Program-made: the position numbers and the translations under genes
Source: Bacteroidales bacterium
GTDB taxonomy: Bacteria; Bacteroidota; Bacteroidia; Bacteroidales; Paludibacteraceae
Reading direction: 5' to 3'
DNA: 64,000 nt
Assembly (NCBI GenBank): GCA_004557405.1
Contig: SFDZ01000004.1
Coordinates: 1-64,000 of the forward strand
The notes under the pieces: model-generated
Told to the model about the DNA's origin: nothing
Seen by the model: the letters and a program-made list of their open reading frames with translations, nothing else
The model's database searches: none
Shown here: positions 40,283 to 49,641 of the stretch, in pieces
How positions within the stretch are numbered: position 1 is the first letter of the stretch
How the letters are laid out: each line of letters starts with the position of its first letter

Positions 40283-42628
40283 TTATTTTGTCTTTTTGGC
40301 GTTCGTTTTGCGTGCCGCGCGATAGTTTGACCGCCCTTTCGATGCGTTTTCGGGGTTGGCGATGATGGCTTTGCAGGCCTCCTCGGTCAGTGCCGCTGCA
40401 TCGGTGCCTTTGGGCAGTTTGTAGTTTTTGTTGTCGTTCACGGTATGAATGTACGCGCCAAAACGCCCGTTCAGCACCTGTATGTCGCCAAAGATGTGAA
40501 TGACTTTGTTGTTGTCGGCTTCGCGCTTGGCGGCAATAATTTCGAGTGCGCGTTCGAGGGTCAGTGTCAGCGGGTTGTCGGTTTTTGGCACGGAGTAGAA
40601 CGCTTTGCCGTGTTTGATGTACGGGCCGAAACGTCCGTCGGCCACAATCAGGTCTTCGTTTTCGAATTGTCCGATATTGCGCGGCAGTTTGAACAACTCC
40701 AGCGCCTCGTCGAGCGTGATGGTGAAGATACTCTGTCCGGGTTGCAGGTCGGCGAAACGCGGTTTTTCGTCGCTGTCGGACGATCCCAACTGCGCCACCA
40801 CGCCAAAACGACTGATTTTGGCATAGACCGGTTTGCCGGTTTTGGGGTCGTCGCCCAGATAGTGTTCGCCGGGTTTGGTGCCAACGGCTTGGTCGGCCAC
40901 CAGCACCTCTTTGTGGAATGGTTCGTAGAAATTACCGATATTTTGATTCCAAGCAATTTTTCCGGCTGCCACATCGTCAAATTCTTCCTCGACATTGGCC
41001 GTGAAGTTATAATCCATGATTTTGGCGAAGTAGGTTGTCAGAAAATCGTTGACCACGATGCCGATGTCCGTTGGCGACAGTTTGCCTTTTTCGACCGACG
41101 GTTTTTCTTTCCGCATCTCGTCGCTGATGCCGTTGGCATCCAATGTGAGCACGCAGTAGTCGCGGGGTTCGTTCACGATTTCGCGTTTATCGACATATTC
41201 GCGCGCCAAGATGGTCGAGATAAACGAGTTGTAAGTGGCGGGGCGTCCGATGCCGAGTTCTTCCATCTTTTTGATGAGCGTGCCTTCGGTGTAGCGCGGC
41301 GGTTTTTGTGCAAAACGTTCTTGTGCAATAGCGGTTTTCAGCGTCAGCGTTTGCTGCGTCAGCGATGGCAACAGTGTCGTTTGTTCCTGTTCCGAGTCGT
41401 CGTCCTGCGATTCGATATAGACACGCAAGAAGCCGTCGAAGGTCAGCACTTTACCCTCGACAACAAACTGTTCGTCGCTGCCGTCGATGTCGATAGTAAC
41501 CGTAGTGCGTTCAATTTCGGCGTCGGCCATTTGCGAGGCGATGGTACGTTTCCAAATCAGTTCGTAGAGGCGTTGTTCCTGCGCCGTTCCGGCGATGGTG
41601 CGATTGCTGATGTAGGTTGGTCGGATGGCTTCGTGCGCCTCTTGTGCGCCTTTCGATTTGGTGTGATATTGGCGTACTTTCAGATAGTTTTCGCCGATAT
41701 TTGTAACGATTTCCTGTTTGATGGTGTTGATGGCTAACGAACTGAGGTTTAGCGAGTCGGTACGCATATAGGTGATTTTACCCGACTCGTAGAGTTTTTG
41801 TGCGATGCGCATGGTTTGCGACACCGTAAAGCCGAGTTTTCGCAAAGCCTCTTGTTGCAAAGTCGATGTTGTGAACGGCGCTGCCGGCATCTTTTTGGCC
41901 GGATGTTTTTCGACGCTGACAATGCGGAATTGTGCGTGTTGGCACATTTCGAGGAATTGTCGGGCTTCGTCTTTGGTGGCAAAGCGGTGTTTTAGTTCGG
42001 CTTGCAATTCGCAGGGTTGTCCTTGTGCATCGCGTGCGGCGAACACGGCCGTAACCCGAAACGATGGCGTTGCCTGAAAGTTTTGGATTTCGCGTTCGCG
42101 TTCCACTACCAAGCGCGCCGTAACCGACTGTACGCGCCCTGCCGACAGACCCGGTTTGATTTTTTTCCACAACACGGGCGAGAGTTCGTAACCCACCAGA
42201 CGGTCGAGTACGCGGCGCGCCTGCTGTGCGTTCACCAAGTTCATGTTGATGTCGCGCGGATGTTCGATAGCCTCCAATAGTGCCGGCTTCGTTACCTCGT
42301 GAAAAGCGATGCGCCGTGTTTTGGCGGGATCCAACTGCAATTCGTTGAACAAATGCCATGCGATGGCTTCTCCTTCGCGGTCGTCATCGGATGCGAGCCA
42401 CACTCTTTCGGCACTCTTTGCGGCTTTTTTCATCTCGGCCACCAATTTTTTCTTGTCCTCGGACACCACATAGGTCGGTTTGAAATTATGATTGATGTCG
42501 ATACTCAGACTTTTGTCGGGCAAGTCGCACACATGCCCCATGCTCGACATCACTTTGTAATCGGGGCCTAAATGTTTTTCGATGGTTGGGACTTTCGTCG
42601 GCGATTCCACAATAACGAGATTTTTCAT
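40283..42628 (-). CDS. topA: DNA topoisomerase I
   Basis: A 781-residue type IA topoisomerase that relaxes negative supercoils. The Toprim domain has NLVIVESPTKVPTIEKHLG and LASDDDREGEAIAWHL. The active-site tyrosine is in KITYMRTDSLNLS. The C-terminal part has no zinc fingers but carries several Topo-C repeats (for example SRFGVVAQLG, DGRFGPYIKHGKAFYSV, NGRFGAYIHT), the usual Bacteroidota form. The N-terminal motif reads SPTKVPT where SPAKAKT is common. The frame opens at 42670; the ATG at 42628 matches the family start. The tail (KGRSNYRAARKTNAKKTK) is Lys-rich and probably contacts DNA. Confidence 0.95.
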   Translation of the reverse strand: MKNLVIVESPTKVPTIEKHLGPDYKVMSSMGHVCDLPDKSLSIDINHNFKPTYVVSEDKKKLVAEMKKAAKSAERVWLASDDDREGEAIAWHLFNELQLDPAKTRRIAFHEVTKPALLEAIEHPRDINMNLVNAQQARRVLDRLVGYELSPVLWKKIKPGLSAGRVQSVTARLVVEREREIQNFQATPSFRVTAVFAARDAQGQPCELQAELKHRFATKDEARQFLEMCQHAQFRIVSVEKHPAKKMPAAPFTTSTLQQEALRKLGFTVSQTMRIAQKLYESGKITYMRTDSLNLSSLAINTIKQEIVTNIGENYLKVRQYHTKSKGAQEAHEAIRPTYISNRTIAGTAQEQRLYELIWKRTIASQMADAEIERTTVTIDIDGSDEQFVVEGKVLTFDGFLRVYIESQDDDSEQEQTTLLPSLTQQTLTLKTAIAQERFAQKPPRYTEGTLIKKMEELGIGRPATYNSFISTILAREYVDKREIVNEPRDYCVLTLDANGISDEMRKEKPSVEKGKLSPTDIGIVVNDFLTTYFAKIMDYNFTANVEEEFDDVAAGKIAWNQNIGNFYEPFHKEVLVADQAVGTKPGEHYLGDDPKTGKPVYAKISRFGVVAQLGSSDSDEKPRFADLQPGQSIFTITLDEALELFKLPRNIGQFENEDLIVADGRFGPYIKHGKAFYSVPKTDNPLTLTLERALEIIAAKREADNNKVIHIFGDIQVLNGRFGAYIHTVNDNKNYKLPKGTDAAALTEEACKAIIANPENASKGRSNYRAARKTNAKKTK

Positions 42629-42709
42629 ACAACAAGTTTTATTTTTTTGCGGCTGCAAAGGTAACAACATTTTTTCAGGTTTACACCCTTTTTAAGCGAT
42701 ATTTTTTGA

Positions 42710-42725
42710 ACACCCTTTAGGGTGT
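42710..42725 (-). terminator. Possible terminator after the ClC channel gene
   Basis: ACACCC and GGGTGT form a 6-bp stem around a 4-nt loop, 22 nt past the ClC stop on the minus strand. The following T-tract is poor. A second ACACCC (42682-42688 region) lies nearby. Confidence 0.4.
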
Positions 42726-42747
42726 AGGTCTGCCGAAATGAGTTTTG

Positions 42748-44535
42748 TCATTCGTCGGAGAATTGTACCAACACGTTTCGATACGAATTGAAAATCTTCG
42801 ATTTCGACACAAATCCGACATAGCGTCCTTCGTCGTCGACAACAGGCAAATTCCATGCGCCGGTATCTTCGAACACGTCCATCACCTTGCCCATCGGCAT
42901 ATTTATATTGACGCGCGCCGGCACGGCAATCATCAGTTTGCGTACGCTGAAACGGTCGTACAAATCGGGACGAAACATGATGTTGCGCACCTCGTCGAGC
43001 GGCATGATGCCCACCAACACACCCGTTTTTTTGTTCACCACAGGGAACACGTTGCGGCTGGAATGCGAAATCACTTTGACCAATTCGCCCAATTTCATTT
43101 CGGGATAGACCACTTCCATGTCGGTTTCGAGGAAATTGCCCAATTCCAACATCGACAGCACGGCGCGGTCTTTGTGGTGTGTCATCAACTCGCCCTTTTG
43201 CGCCAAACGCATGGCATACAGGCTGTGAGGCTCGAACAAAATAATTGTCAGATAGGCCACTACCGAGGTGATAATCAGCGGAATAAGCAATTCGTAACTA
43301 TTTGTCAACTCGGCTATCAGGAATGTGCCTGTGAGTGGTGCGTGCATCACGCCCGACATTAGGCCGGCCATGCCGACAAACGCATAATTTTGACTCGGGA
43401 TGTCGAATCCGAACAGGTTCAACGACGTAGCCATCACAAAACCGGTGAGGCTGCCCACAAACAGGCTCGGTGCGAAAATACCACCCGTGCCGCCGGCGCC
43501 ATTGGTGGCCGCCGATGCAAAAATCTTGAAAAAAACTATCAACCCGAGATACAGCACCACCGCCCACATTTCGGAACGATAAGCATACAACAAACTATTG
43601 TTGAACGTGGTCGAAGCATCGCCCGTAAGCAGTTCGGCTATGGTATCGTAGCCCTCGCCATACAACGGTGGAAACAAGAATATCAGCAAGCCCAACATCG
43701 CGCCACCAACGACAATCTTTTTGTACGGCGATTGAAGGCGTTTGAAAACCCGCTCGAGGCGATTCATACCGCGCGTGAAATAGAGCGACACCAAACCGCA
43801 CACAATACCAAGCAATATGACCAACGGAACGCGCTCGAAAGCAAACGGCACCAACGCATCGAAATGGAACAACGTCTCCTTGCCTAAAAACAGGTACGAA
43901 AACATGGTGGCCGTAGCCGCCGATATGAGCAATGGTGCCACCGAAGTCATGGTCATGTCGAGCATCAACACCTCGACCGTGAAAGCCACGCCGGCAATCG
44001 GCGCATTGAAAATACCGCCAATGGCACCGGCAGCGCCACAGCCCACCAGCAACATCAGCGTTTTTTGGTCGAGGTGGAAGGCACGTCCCAAATTGGAGCC
44101 AATGGCCGAGCCGGTCAACACAATGGGTGCCTCGGCACCAACCGAACCGCCAAAACCGATGGTAATGGCGCTCGCCACCACCGATGACCACATATTATGC
44201 ACTTTGATGATGGCCTTACGTTGCGATATGGCATACAAAATTTTTGTAACACCGTGACTGATGTCATCTTTCACCACATAGCGCACAAACAGACTTGCCA
44301 ACGTGATGCCAAGCGCCGGCAACGCCAAATACCAATAGTTCAGTTCTTCGACAGGGAAAAGCGACGTGATGCCACGCTGAATCAATGCAATGATGCTTTT
44401 GAGTACAAAGGCCGCCACAGCTGCGCACATACCTACCACAAAACTCAGTATCAGCACAAAATACGACTCTTTGATGTGCTGTTCGCGCCATGTCAGCATC
44501 GACATGTACAACTCTCGCCAATCAATTTTTTTCAT
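42748..44535 (-). CDS. ClC-family chloride channel or antiporter with CBS domains
   Basis: A 595-residue membrane protein. About ten or more helices contain the ClC selectivity motifs: GGSVGAEAPIVLTGSAIGSNLG (with the gating Glu) and GGIFAPSLFVGSLTGF. The soluble C-terminus carries two CBS domains (RNVFPVVNKKTGVLVGIMPLDEV; MDVFEDTGAWNLPVVDDEGRYVGFV) that probably bind nucleotides and gate transport. The usual GREGP reads GAEAP here. Whether it is a channel or a proton-coupled exchanger cannot be decided. I start at 44535 (MKKIDWRELY), inside a frame open to 44565. A TATCTTTG box at 44570-44563 could be its promoter. Confidence 0.88.
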   Translation of the reverse strand: MKKIDWRELYMSMLTWREQHIKESYFVLILSFVVGMCAAVAAFVLKSIIALIQRGITSLFPVEELNYWYLALPALGITLASLFVRYVVKDDISHGVTKILYAISQRKAIIKVHNMWSSVVASAITIGFGGSVGAEAPIVLTGSAIGSNLGRAFHLDQKTLMLLVGCGAAGAIGGIFNAPIAGVAFTVEVLMLDMTMTSVAPLLISAATATMFSYLFLGKETLFHFDALVPFAFERVPLVILLGIVCGLVSLYFTRGMNRLERVFKRLQSPYKKIVVGGAMLGLLIFLFPPLYGEGYDTIAELLTGDASTTFNNSLLYAYRSEMWAVVLYLGLIVFFKIFASAATNGAGGTGGIFAPSLFVGSLTGFVMATSLNLFGFDIPSQNYAFVGMAGLMSGVMHAPLTGTFLIAELTNSYELLIPLIITSVVAYLTIILFEPHSLYAMRLAQKGELMTHHKDRAVLSMLELGNFLETDMEVVYPEMKLGELVKVISHSSRNVFPVVNKKTGVLVGIMPLDEVRNIMFRPDLYDRFSVRKLMIAVPARVNINMPMGKVMDVFEDTGAWNLPVVDDEGRYVGFVSKSKIFNSYRNVLVQFSDE

Positions 44536-44571
44536 TCTGTACAACAATGTTTTTCTCGGGCGCAAAGATAT

Positions 44572-44609
44572 AAAAAAAATGGCATTCCGTAATCAGAACA
44601 CCATTTTTT
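44572..44609 (-). terminator. Probable terminator of gdhA
   Basis: On the minus strand AAAAAATGG pairs with CCATTTTTTTT across an 18-nt region that can itself form a small hairpin. The U-rich 3' side fits an intrinsic terminator 21 nt after the gdhA stop. Confidence 0.55.
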
Positions 44610-44629
44610 ATCTGAAACATGCCGTGTTT

Positions 44630-45967
44630 TTACAGCACGCCTTGCGCCATCATGGCCTTGGCTACTTTCATAAATGCGGCGATGTTTGCGCCTTTCACAT
44701 AATCCACATAGCCATCGGGTTGTGTGCCGTATCGTACACATTGTGCATGGATGTTGCCCATTATTTCGCGCAATTTGGCATCGACTTCGTCCTTGCTCCA
44801 ACTCAGGTGCATGGCGTTTTGCGTCATCTCCAAGCCCGACACCGACACGCCGCCGGCGTTGGCCGCTTTGCCCGGCGCATATAGAATTTTAGCCGTCTGA
44901 AACACTTTCACGGCCTCGGGTGTCGAAGGCATATTGGCACCTTCGGACACGGCTATCACACCATTGGCAACCAACGCACGCGCATCGTCACCGTTCAGTT
45001 CGTTTTGAGTGGCCGACGGCAAAGCAATCGTACATTTCTCGTGCCACGGACGCCCGCCCGCCACATATTTGCAACCATACTTTTCGGCATATTCGCGTAT
45101 GCGACCGCGATACACGTTCTTCAGTTCGAAAATGTAATCCAATTTCTCGCGATCGATGCCGTCGGGGTCATAGATGTAGCCATCGCTGTCGGACATGGTG
45201 ATTACCTTGCCACGGAGTTGAAGGACTTTTTCGGCCGTATAAGTCGCCACATTGCCCGACCCCGAAATGCAGACAGTTTGTCCTTGCAGGTCGGTGATGC
45301 CGCGGCTCTGCAACATATTCATCAGGAAATAGATATTGCCATAGCCTGTGGCTTCGGGACGAATGAGCGAACCGCCAAACTCGACACCTTTGCCGGTGAA
45401 TGTGCCGGTATTTTCGCGTGCCAATTTTTTGTACATACCATACATATAGGCCACTTCGCGACCGCCAACGCCGATGTCGCCGGCCGGCACATCGGTATCG
45501 GGACCGACATGGCGCCACAATTCCAACATCAACGCCTGACAAAAACGCATGATTTCGGCATTCGACTTGCCACGCGGACTAAAATCGGAACCGCCTTTGG
45601 CACCGCCCATCGGCAAAGTGGTTAACGCATTTTTGAACGTCTGCTCGAACGCCAAAAATTTCAGAATCGACGGACACACCGACGCATGAAAACGCATGCC
45701 ACCCTTGTACGGACCAATGGCATTGTTGTGCTGAATACGATAACCCATATTGGTTTGCACACGCCCTTGGTCATCGACCCAATTGACGCGAAACGACACT
45801 ATGCGGTCGGGAATGCAAAGCCGCTCTATCAAATTAACTCTCTCAAATTCAGGGTGTTGATTATATACGTCCTCTATCGACGCCAACACCTCGTGCACCG
45901 CCTGAATGTATTCCGGCTCGTTCGGAAAACGACGTTGCAATTCGTCTATCACTGTCTGGGTTGTCAT
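44630..45967 (-). CDS. gdhA: Glutamate dehydrogenase
   Basis: A 445-residue hexameric-type glutamate dehydrogenase linking 2-oxoglutarate, ammonia and glutamate. Substrate-site segments are GYRIQHNNAIGPYKGGMRFH and LTTLPMGGAKGGSDFSPRGKS, which contains the catalytic Lys. The C-terminal Rossmann domain has VCISGSGNVATYTAEKVLQL. Length and motifs match the family of bacterial NADP-type enzymes, but cofactor preference is not certain. The ATG at 45967 (MTTQTVIDELQRRFP) is chosen over an upstream frame opening at 45994. A TACTTTTG box (45991-45984) precedes it. It is divergent from panC. Confidence 0.93.
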   Translation of the reverse strand: MTTQTVIDELQRRFPNEPEYIQAVHEVLASIEDVYNQHPEFERVNLIERLCIPDRIVSFRVNWVDDQGRVQTNMGYRIQHNNAIGPYKGGMRFHASVCPSILKFLAFEQTFKNALTTLPMGGAKGGSDFSPRGKSNAEIMRFCQALMLELWRHVGPDTDVPAGDIGVGGREVAYMYGMYKKLARENTGTFTGKGVEFGGSLIRPEATGYGNIYFLMNMLQSRGITDLQGQTVCISGSGNVATYTAEKVLQLRGKVITMSDSDGYIYDPDGIDREKLDYIFELKNVYRGRIREYAEKYGCKYVAGGRPWHEKCTIALPSATQNELNGDDARALVANGVIAVSEGANMPSTPEAVKVFQTAKILYAPGKAANAGGVSVSGLEMTQNAMHLSWSKDEVDAKLREIMGNIHAQCVRYGTQPDGYVDYVKGANIAAFMKVAKAMMAQGVL

Positions 45968-45983
45968 ACTTTTATTTTTTTTG

Positions 45984-45991
45984 CAAAAGTA
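45984..45991 (-). promoter_or_regulatory. Probable -7 box of gdhA
   Basis: TACTTTTG on the minus strand, 17 nt from the gdhA ATG. No clear TTG lies 19-21 nt upstream. Confidence 0.4.
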
Positions 45992-46106
45992 CAAGAAAGA
46001 CCGTTATGTTGTATCATTTTCCGCCATTTTTTTTCAACCGACACAAAAAGACGCACAAAAACCGACAAAAATCGTCATTTCGTTTCATTATATACATTTT
46101 TATTAC

Positions 46107-46114
46107 TATTTTTG
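46107..46114 (+). promoter_or_regulatory. Probable -7 box of panC
   Basis: TATTTTTG (46107-46114) lies 27 nt before the panC ATG. The expected -33 position holds TTC rather than TTG. Confidence 0.45.
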
Positions 46115-46140
46115 CACGATTTTTTCAAACGAACACGAAC

Positions 46141-46992
46141 ATGCAGACAATAACTACCAAAAAAGCGTTAGACGAATTTGTATCTAACTGTAAATCAGAG
46201 AATAAAACAATCGGTTTCGTACCAACCATGGGTGCGTTGCACAACGGACACCTGACGTTGGTGCGCCGTGCTGTGGCCGAAAACGACATTTGCATCGTCA
46301 GTGTCTTTGTCAATCCCACGCAATTTAACGACAAAAACGACCTTGCCAACTATCCGCGCACGCTCGAAGCCGACGCCGCCCTGCTGACCGAAGCCGGCTG
46401 CGCCTGTGTGTTTGCGCCCACGCCCGACGAGATGTACAACGCCGACGAGATGACCAACCGTTTCGAATTCGACTTCGGTGGGCTCGACCAAGTGATGGAG
46501 GGTAAATTCCGTCCGGGACACTTCAACGGCGTAGTGCAAGTGGTCAGCAAACTATTCCGCCTCGTGCGCCCCGACCGCGCCTATTTCGGCGAAAAAGATT
46601 TCCAACAATTGGCCATCATTCGCCGCATGACAAAACTGATGAACTTCCCCATCGAGATAGTGGGTTGCCCCATTGTGCGCGAAGAGAGCGGTTTGGCACT
46701 CAGCAGCCGCAACGCCCTACTCACGCCCGAACAACGACAAACGGCCGTTCACATTTCGGCCGTGCTGCAAGAGAGCACACAGTTTGCCCTCGAAACATCG
46801 GTCGGCGAACTGCACGATGCCGTAGTGGCAGCCATCAACGCCAAAGAAGGACTCGAAACCGAATACTTCGACATTGTGGACGGCGACACACTCCAATCCA
46901 TCGAACGCTGGGACGACGCCGAATACGTAGTAGGCTGTGTTACAGTCTATTGCGGCAAAATACGCCTCATCGACAATATCCGCTACAAATAA
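46141..46992 (+). CDS. panC: Pantothenate synthetase
   Basis: A 283-residue enzyme that joins pantoate and beta-alanine using ATP in coenzyme A synthesis. It has the HIGH-like ATP motif in VPTMGALHNGHLTLV, then VNPTQFNDKNDLANYPRT, the pantoate-binding GKFRPGHFNGVVQVV, FGEKDFQQLAIIRRM and the KMSKS-like segment ESGLALSSRNA. The frame is open far upstream (to 45961), but the ATG at 46141 fits the family start and follows a promoter box. panD, often the next gene in Bacteroidota, is not found here. The next gene, 25 nt on, is a Sua5-like protein. Confidence 0.94.
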   Translation: MQTITTKKALDEFVSNCKSENKTIGFVPTMGALHNGHLTLVRRAVAENDICIVSVFVNPTQFNDKNDLANYPRTLEADAALLTEAGCACVFAPTPDEMYNADEMTNRFEFDFGGLDQVMEGKFRPGHFNGVVQVVSKLFRLVRPDRAYFGEKDFQQLAIIRRMTKLMNFPIEIVGCPIVREESGLALSSRNALLTPEQRQTAVHISAVLQESTQFALETSVGELHDAVVAAINAKEGLETEYFDIVDGDTLQSIERWDDAEYVVGCVTVYCGKIRLIDNIRYK

Positions 46993-47017
46993 CCACACTA
47001 CGGACACACTCATCGAC

Positions 47018-47620
47018 ATGGTCAGACTCTACAACGAAAACCCCAACCCGAAAATCATTGCACACGTGGCCGAAATTTTGCGCAACGGCGGCATCGTCAT
47101 CTACCCCACCGACACCGTTTACGCCATCGGGTGCGACATACGCCAACAACACGCCATCGAAAAAATCTGCAAATTCAAAGGCATCGACACACGCAAAGCA
47201 CAACTATCCATCATCTGCCACGACTTGAGCCACATCAGCGAATACGCCAAAGTGGACAACAGCACGTTCCGACTGCTGAAACACAACCTGCCCGGCGCAT
47301 TCACATTCATACTCAACGGCAGCAACAACCTGCCACGACTGTTCAAAAACCGCAAAACAATAGGCATTCGCGTGCCCGACAACAACATTGTGCGCGCCCT
47401 TGTACAAGAACTCGGCAACCCGATACTGACCACATCTGTCAAAGACGACAACGACATCACCGAATACGAAACCGACCCCGAACTGCTGCAAGAAAAATAC
47501 GGCAAAATGGCCGACATCATCATCAACGGCGGCATGGGCAACAACACAGCCTCGACCATCGTCGATTGCACCGGCGAACAGCCCGAAATCGTGCGACAAG
47601 GCATCGGCGAATTAAAATAA
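47018..47620 (+). CDS. L-threonylcarbamoyladenylate synthase, Sua5/YrdC/YciO family
   Basis: A 200-residue protein with the YrdC fold. The core is LRNGGIVIYPTDTVYAIGCD, then KICKFKGIDTRKAQLSIICHDLSHISEYAK, NLPGAFTFIL and IGIRVPDN. Family enzymes make threonylcarbamoyl-AMP for t6A37 in ANN-decoding tRNAs. The KRKxxP-type motif of TsaC/Sua5 reads DTRKAQLSI here, which is closer to the YciO subgroup, so the catalytic role is not certain. The start at 47018 (MVRLYNENPNPKII) is inferred; the frame opens earlier, inside panC. Confidence 0.82.
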   Translation: MVRLYNENPNPKIIAHVAEILRNGGIVIYPTDTVYAIGCDIRQQHAIEKICKFKGIDTRKAQLSIICHDLSHISEYAKVDNSTFRLLKHNLPGAFTFILNGSNNLPRLFKNRKTIGIRVPDNNIVRALVQELGNPILTTSVKDDNDITEYETDPELLQEKYGKMADIIINGGMGNNTASTIVDCTGEQPEIVRQGIGELK

Positions 47621-47631
47621 TCAAAATAATT

Positions 47632-47661
47632 TTGTCGAACAATTTTTTTTTCATACATTTG
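47632..47661 (+). promoter_or_regulatory. Promoter of the unknown gene at 47711
   Basis: TTG (47632-47634), 19 nt, TACATTTG (47654-47661), 49 nt before the ATG. Confidence 0.6.
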
Positions 47662-47710
47662 CAGAAAATTTTACGCCATCAAAATCAAACTCAAAAAAAA
47701 TAATCTAACA

Positions 47711-48394
47711 ATGAAACACGCAGTCAAAATCTTACTCGTTATCGCCATCGGCCTATTGGCCTATCTCTGTGTTATGTGCATCTACACGCCCATTCATTTC
47801 GACGAAGAACGCGGCGTGCGCGAAAAAGCCATCATTGCAAACCTGGTGAACATACGCAAAGCGCAAATTGAATTCAAAAATCAGTATGGACGCTACACGG
47901 CAAGTTGCGACACACTTGTCGATTTCATCAAGAACGGCAAAATGCCCGTTGTGTTGAAAGAAGGCACCCTCACCGACGAACAACTGCAAAACGGTTTGAC
48001 CGAAGCCAAAGCCTTGAAAATCATCAAATCGGGCAACAAAAAAGAGATTGCCGCCAACGGACTCGAAAATTTCCGCCGCGACACCACGTTCGTAAGTGTT
48101 TACGAGAGTCTCTTTGCCAACGAACTCACACTCGAACAGGTCGAGCAGATAGTCGTAGTGCCGTTCTCCAATGGGCAACGTTTCGAAATGGAAACCGCCA
48201 CGCACACCAATGCCACATCGGGCATCACCATCCCGCTGTTCGAGGCACGCGCCCCGTACGACATGTACCTGAGCGACCTCAATCGTCAGGAATTGGTCAA
48301 TCTGAAAGACGAAAAATCGAAACTCGAAAAATACGCAGGCCTCAAAGTCGGCTCGATAACCGAGCCAAACAACAACGCCGGCAACTGGGAATAG
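47711..48394 (+). CDS. Conserved-looking membrane-anchored protein of unknown function
   Basis: A 227-residue protein with an N-terminal hydrophobic helix (ILLVIAIGLLAYLCVMCIYT) and a periplasmic remainder. The segment VREKAIIANLVNIRKAQIEFKNQYGRYTASCDTLVDFIK resembles the stalk and globular beginning of type IV pilin-like or pseudopilin-like proteins, but I see no prepilin peptidase site. The later part (EIAANGLENFRRDTTFVSVYESLFANELTLEQVEQIVVVPFSNGQRFEM) gives no family I recognise. It has its own promoter and lies 86 nt upstream of rsmD, possibly cotranscribed with it. Confidence 0.65.
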   Translation: MKHAVKILLVIAIGLLAYLCVMCIYTPIHFDEERGVREKAIIANLVNIRKAQIEFKNQYGRYTASCDTLVDFIKNGKMPVVLKEGTLTDEQLQNGLTEAKALKIIKSGNKKEIAANGLENFRRDTTFVSVYESLFANELTLEQVEQIVVVPFSNGQRFEMETATHTNATSGITIPLFEARAPYDMYLSDLNRQELVNLKDEKSKLEKYAGLKVGSITEPNNNAGNWE

Positions 48395-48480
48395 TTTTCC
48401 AGCGACAACGACAAAAGCATCAAAATGTGGCGCCTGCACATTGCTCGCGCTACATTTTGTACACATAAACTTCAACCGAT

Positions 48481-49011
48481 ATGCGCATCGTCAGCGGAAA
48501 GTTCAGAGGGCGACACTTCACTCCGCCCACCAACATTACGGCACGTCCCACAACCGATTTTGCCAAAGAGAGCCTGTTCAATGTGCTGAACAACTACCTC
48601 GATTTGGACGGCTGCACGGCACTCGACCTTTTTTCGGGCACCGGCAGCATCAGTTTTGAATGCGTATCGCGCGGGTGCGCCCATGTCAGCAGTATCGAGA
48701 TGAGCGAACGCCATATCGCATTCATCAAAAAAACGGCCGCCACGCTTCAAATCGACAATCTGCGCGTCTATCGCAGCGATGTGTTTCGTTTTCTCGACGT
48801 CAACAACGAAACATACGACCTGATTTTTGCCGATCCGCCCTATCAGTTGCCCGAAATAGCCGAAATTCCCGACCGGATTTTTGCCAAACAACGGCTGCGC
48901 GACGGCGGCGTATTCGTACTCGAGCACGGCAAAAACAACACGTTCGACACCCATCCGCACTTTGTGGAACACCGCAACTACGGCAACGTTCATTTCAGTT
49001 TTTTCCGCTAA
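48481..49011 (+). CDS. rsmD: 16S rRNA (guanine966-N2)-methyltransferase RsmD
   Basis: A 176-residue AdoMet-dependent methyltransferase. It starts MRIVSGKFRGRHFTPP, has the target-related RPTTDFAKESLFNVL, AdoMet motif ALDLFSGTGSISFE and the catalytic DPPY in LIFADPPYQLPEI. It methylates G966 of 16S rRNA during small-subunit assembly. The length is normal for the family. It converges with the DJ-1-like gene; an imperfect hairpin lies between them. Confidence 0.9.
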   Translation: MRIVSGKFRGRHFTPPTNITARPTTDFAKESLFNVLNNYLDLDGCTALDLFSGTGSISFECVSRGCAHVSSIEMSERHIAFIKKTAATLQIDNLRVYRSDVFRFLDVNNETYDLIFADPPYQLPEIAEIPDRIFAKQRLRDGGVFVLEHGKNNTFDTHPHFVEHRNYGNVHFSFFR

Positions 49012-49026
49012 TTTGTTGCAAAAAAA

Positions 49027-49062
49027 GTAAGGACGCCCAAAAAAACGACGTCCCTACTTAAC
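49027..49062. terminator. Possible terminator between convergent rsmD and the DJ-1-like gene
   Basis: AAGTAAGGACG and CGTCCCTACTT can form an 11-bp stem with one mismatch around an A-rich loop. There is no strong T-tract. Confidence 0.45.
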
Positions 49063-49088
49063 TTATTTCGCGGTTTGATGCGCTAATA

Positions 49089-49631
49089 TCAGGCAATCAG
49101 CATACCTTGACGAATATTGTCGGCACAAGTGCGTCCACGCAGATTGGCTGCCAATGTCAGCGCAAAATCGAGCGCAAAAGCCGGTCCTTTGGCAGTAACG
49201 ATGTGGTGCGATTGTACTACGCCGTCGGGCAAAATGGCGGCTCCGGTCAGATAGTGTTCGAATCCGGGATAGCAAGTGGCCGATTCTCCATCGAGAATGC
49301 CCAACTGTCCCAGCACAAATGGTGCTGCACAGATGGCAGCCAGCGGTCGTTGCTGCCGATGATGTGCGGTCAGCAAATCGGCCAAGTGCCGATTGTCGGC
49401 CAAGTGTTGCGCGCCGGGCATGCCTCCGGGCAAAATCAGGTAGCCGTCGGCAGTGGGTTGTACGTCGGCCAAAAGGCAGTCGCACACCACCGACACACCA
49501 TGTGCACCACGCACCTGCAAATCGGCATTCAACGACACCATTTCCACCGGCACTTCGGCACGGCGCAACACATCGACCACGGTCAATGCTTCAATCTCTT
49601 CGAATCCGTCGGCAAAAAACAGATAGTTCAT
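49089..49631 (-). CDS. DJ-1/PfpI-family protein
   Basis: A 180-residue flavodoxin-like protein of the DJ-1 superfamily. It begins MNYLFFADGFEEIEALTVVDVLRRAEVPVEMVS with the conserved Glu in FEEIE. The nucleophile-elbow Cys is in LAAICAAPFVLGQLG, and GYLILPGGMPGAQHL precedes it. Members act as glyoxalase/deglycase-like enzymes, chaperones or redox sensors; the exact activity is not predictable. It is the last gene of a minus-strand run pdxJ-exbB-exbD-tonB, 10 nt after tonB. Confidence 0.88.
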   Translation of the reverse strand: MNYLFFADGFEEIEALTVVDVLRRAEVPVEMVSLNADLQVRGAHGVSVVCDCLLADVQPTADGYLILPGGMPGAQHLADNRHLADLLTAHHRQQRPLAAICAAPFVLGQLGILDGESATCYPGFEHYLTGAAILPDGVVQSHHIVTAKGPAFALDFALTLAANLRGRTCADNIRQGMLIA

Positions 49632-49641
49632 ACAAAAAGTC

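Noticed and set aside
40085..40330. An 81-aa plus-strand frame after the peptidase gene
   Set aside because: It crosses the tracrRNA candidate, its terminator and the topA terminator, and has no protein features.
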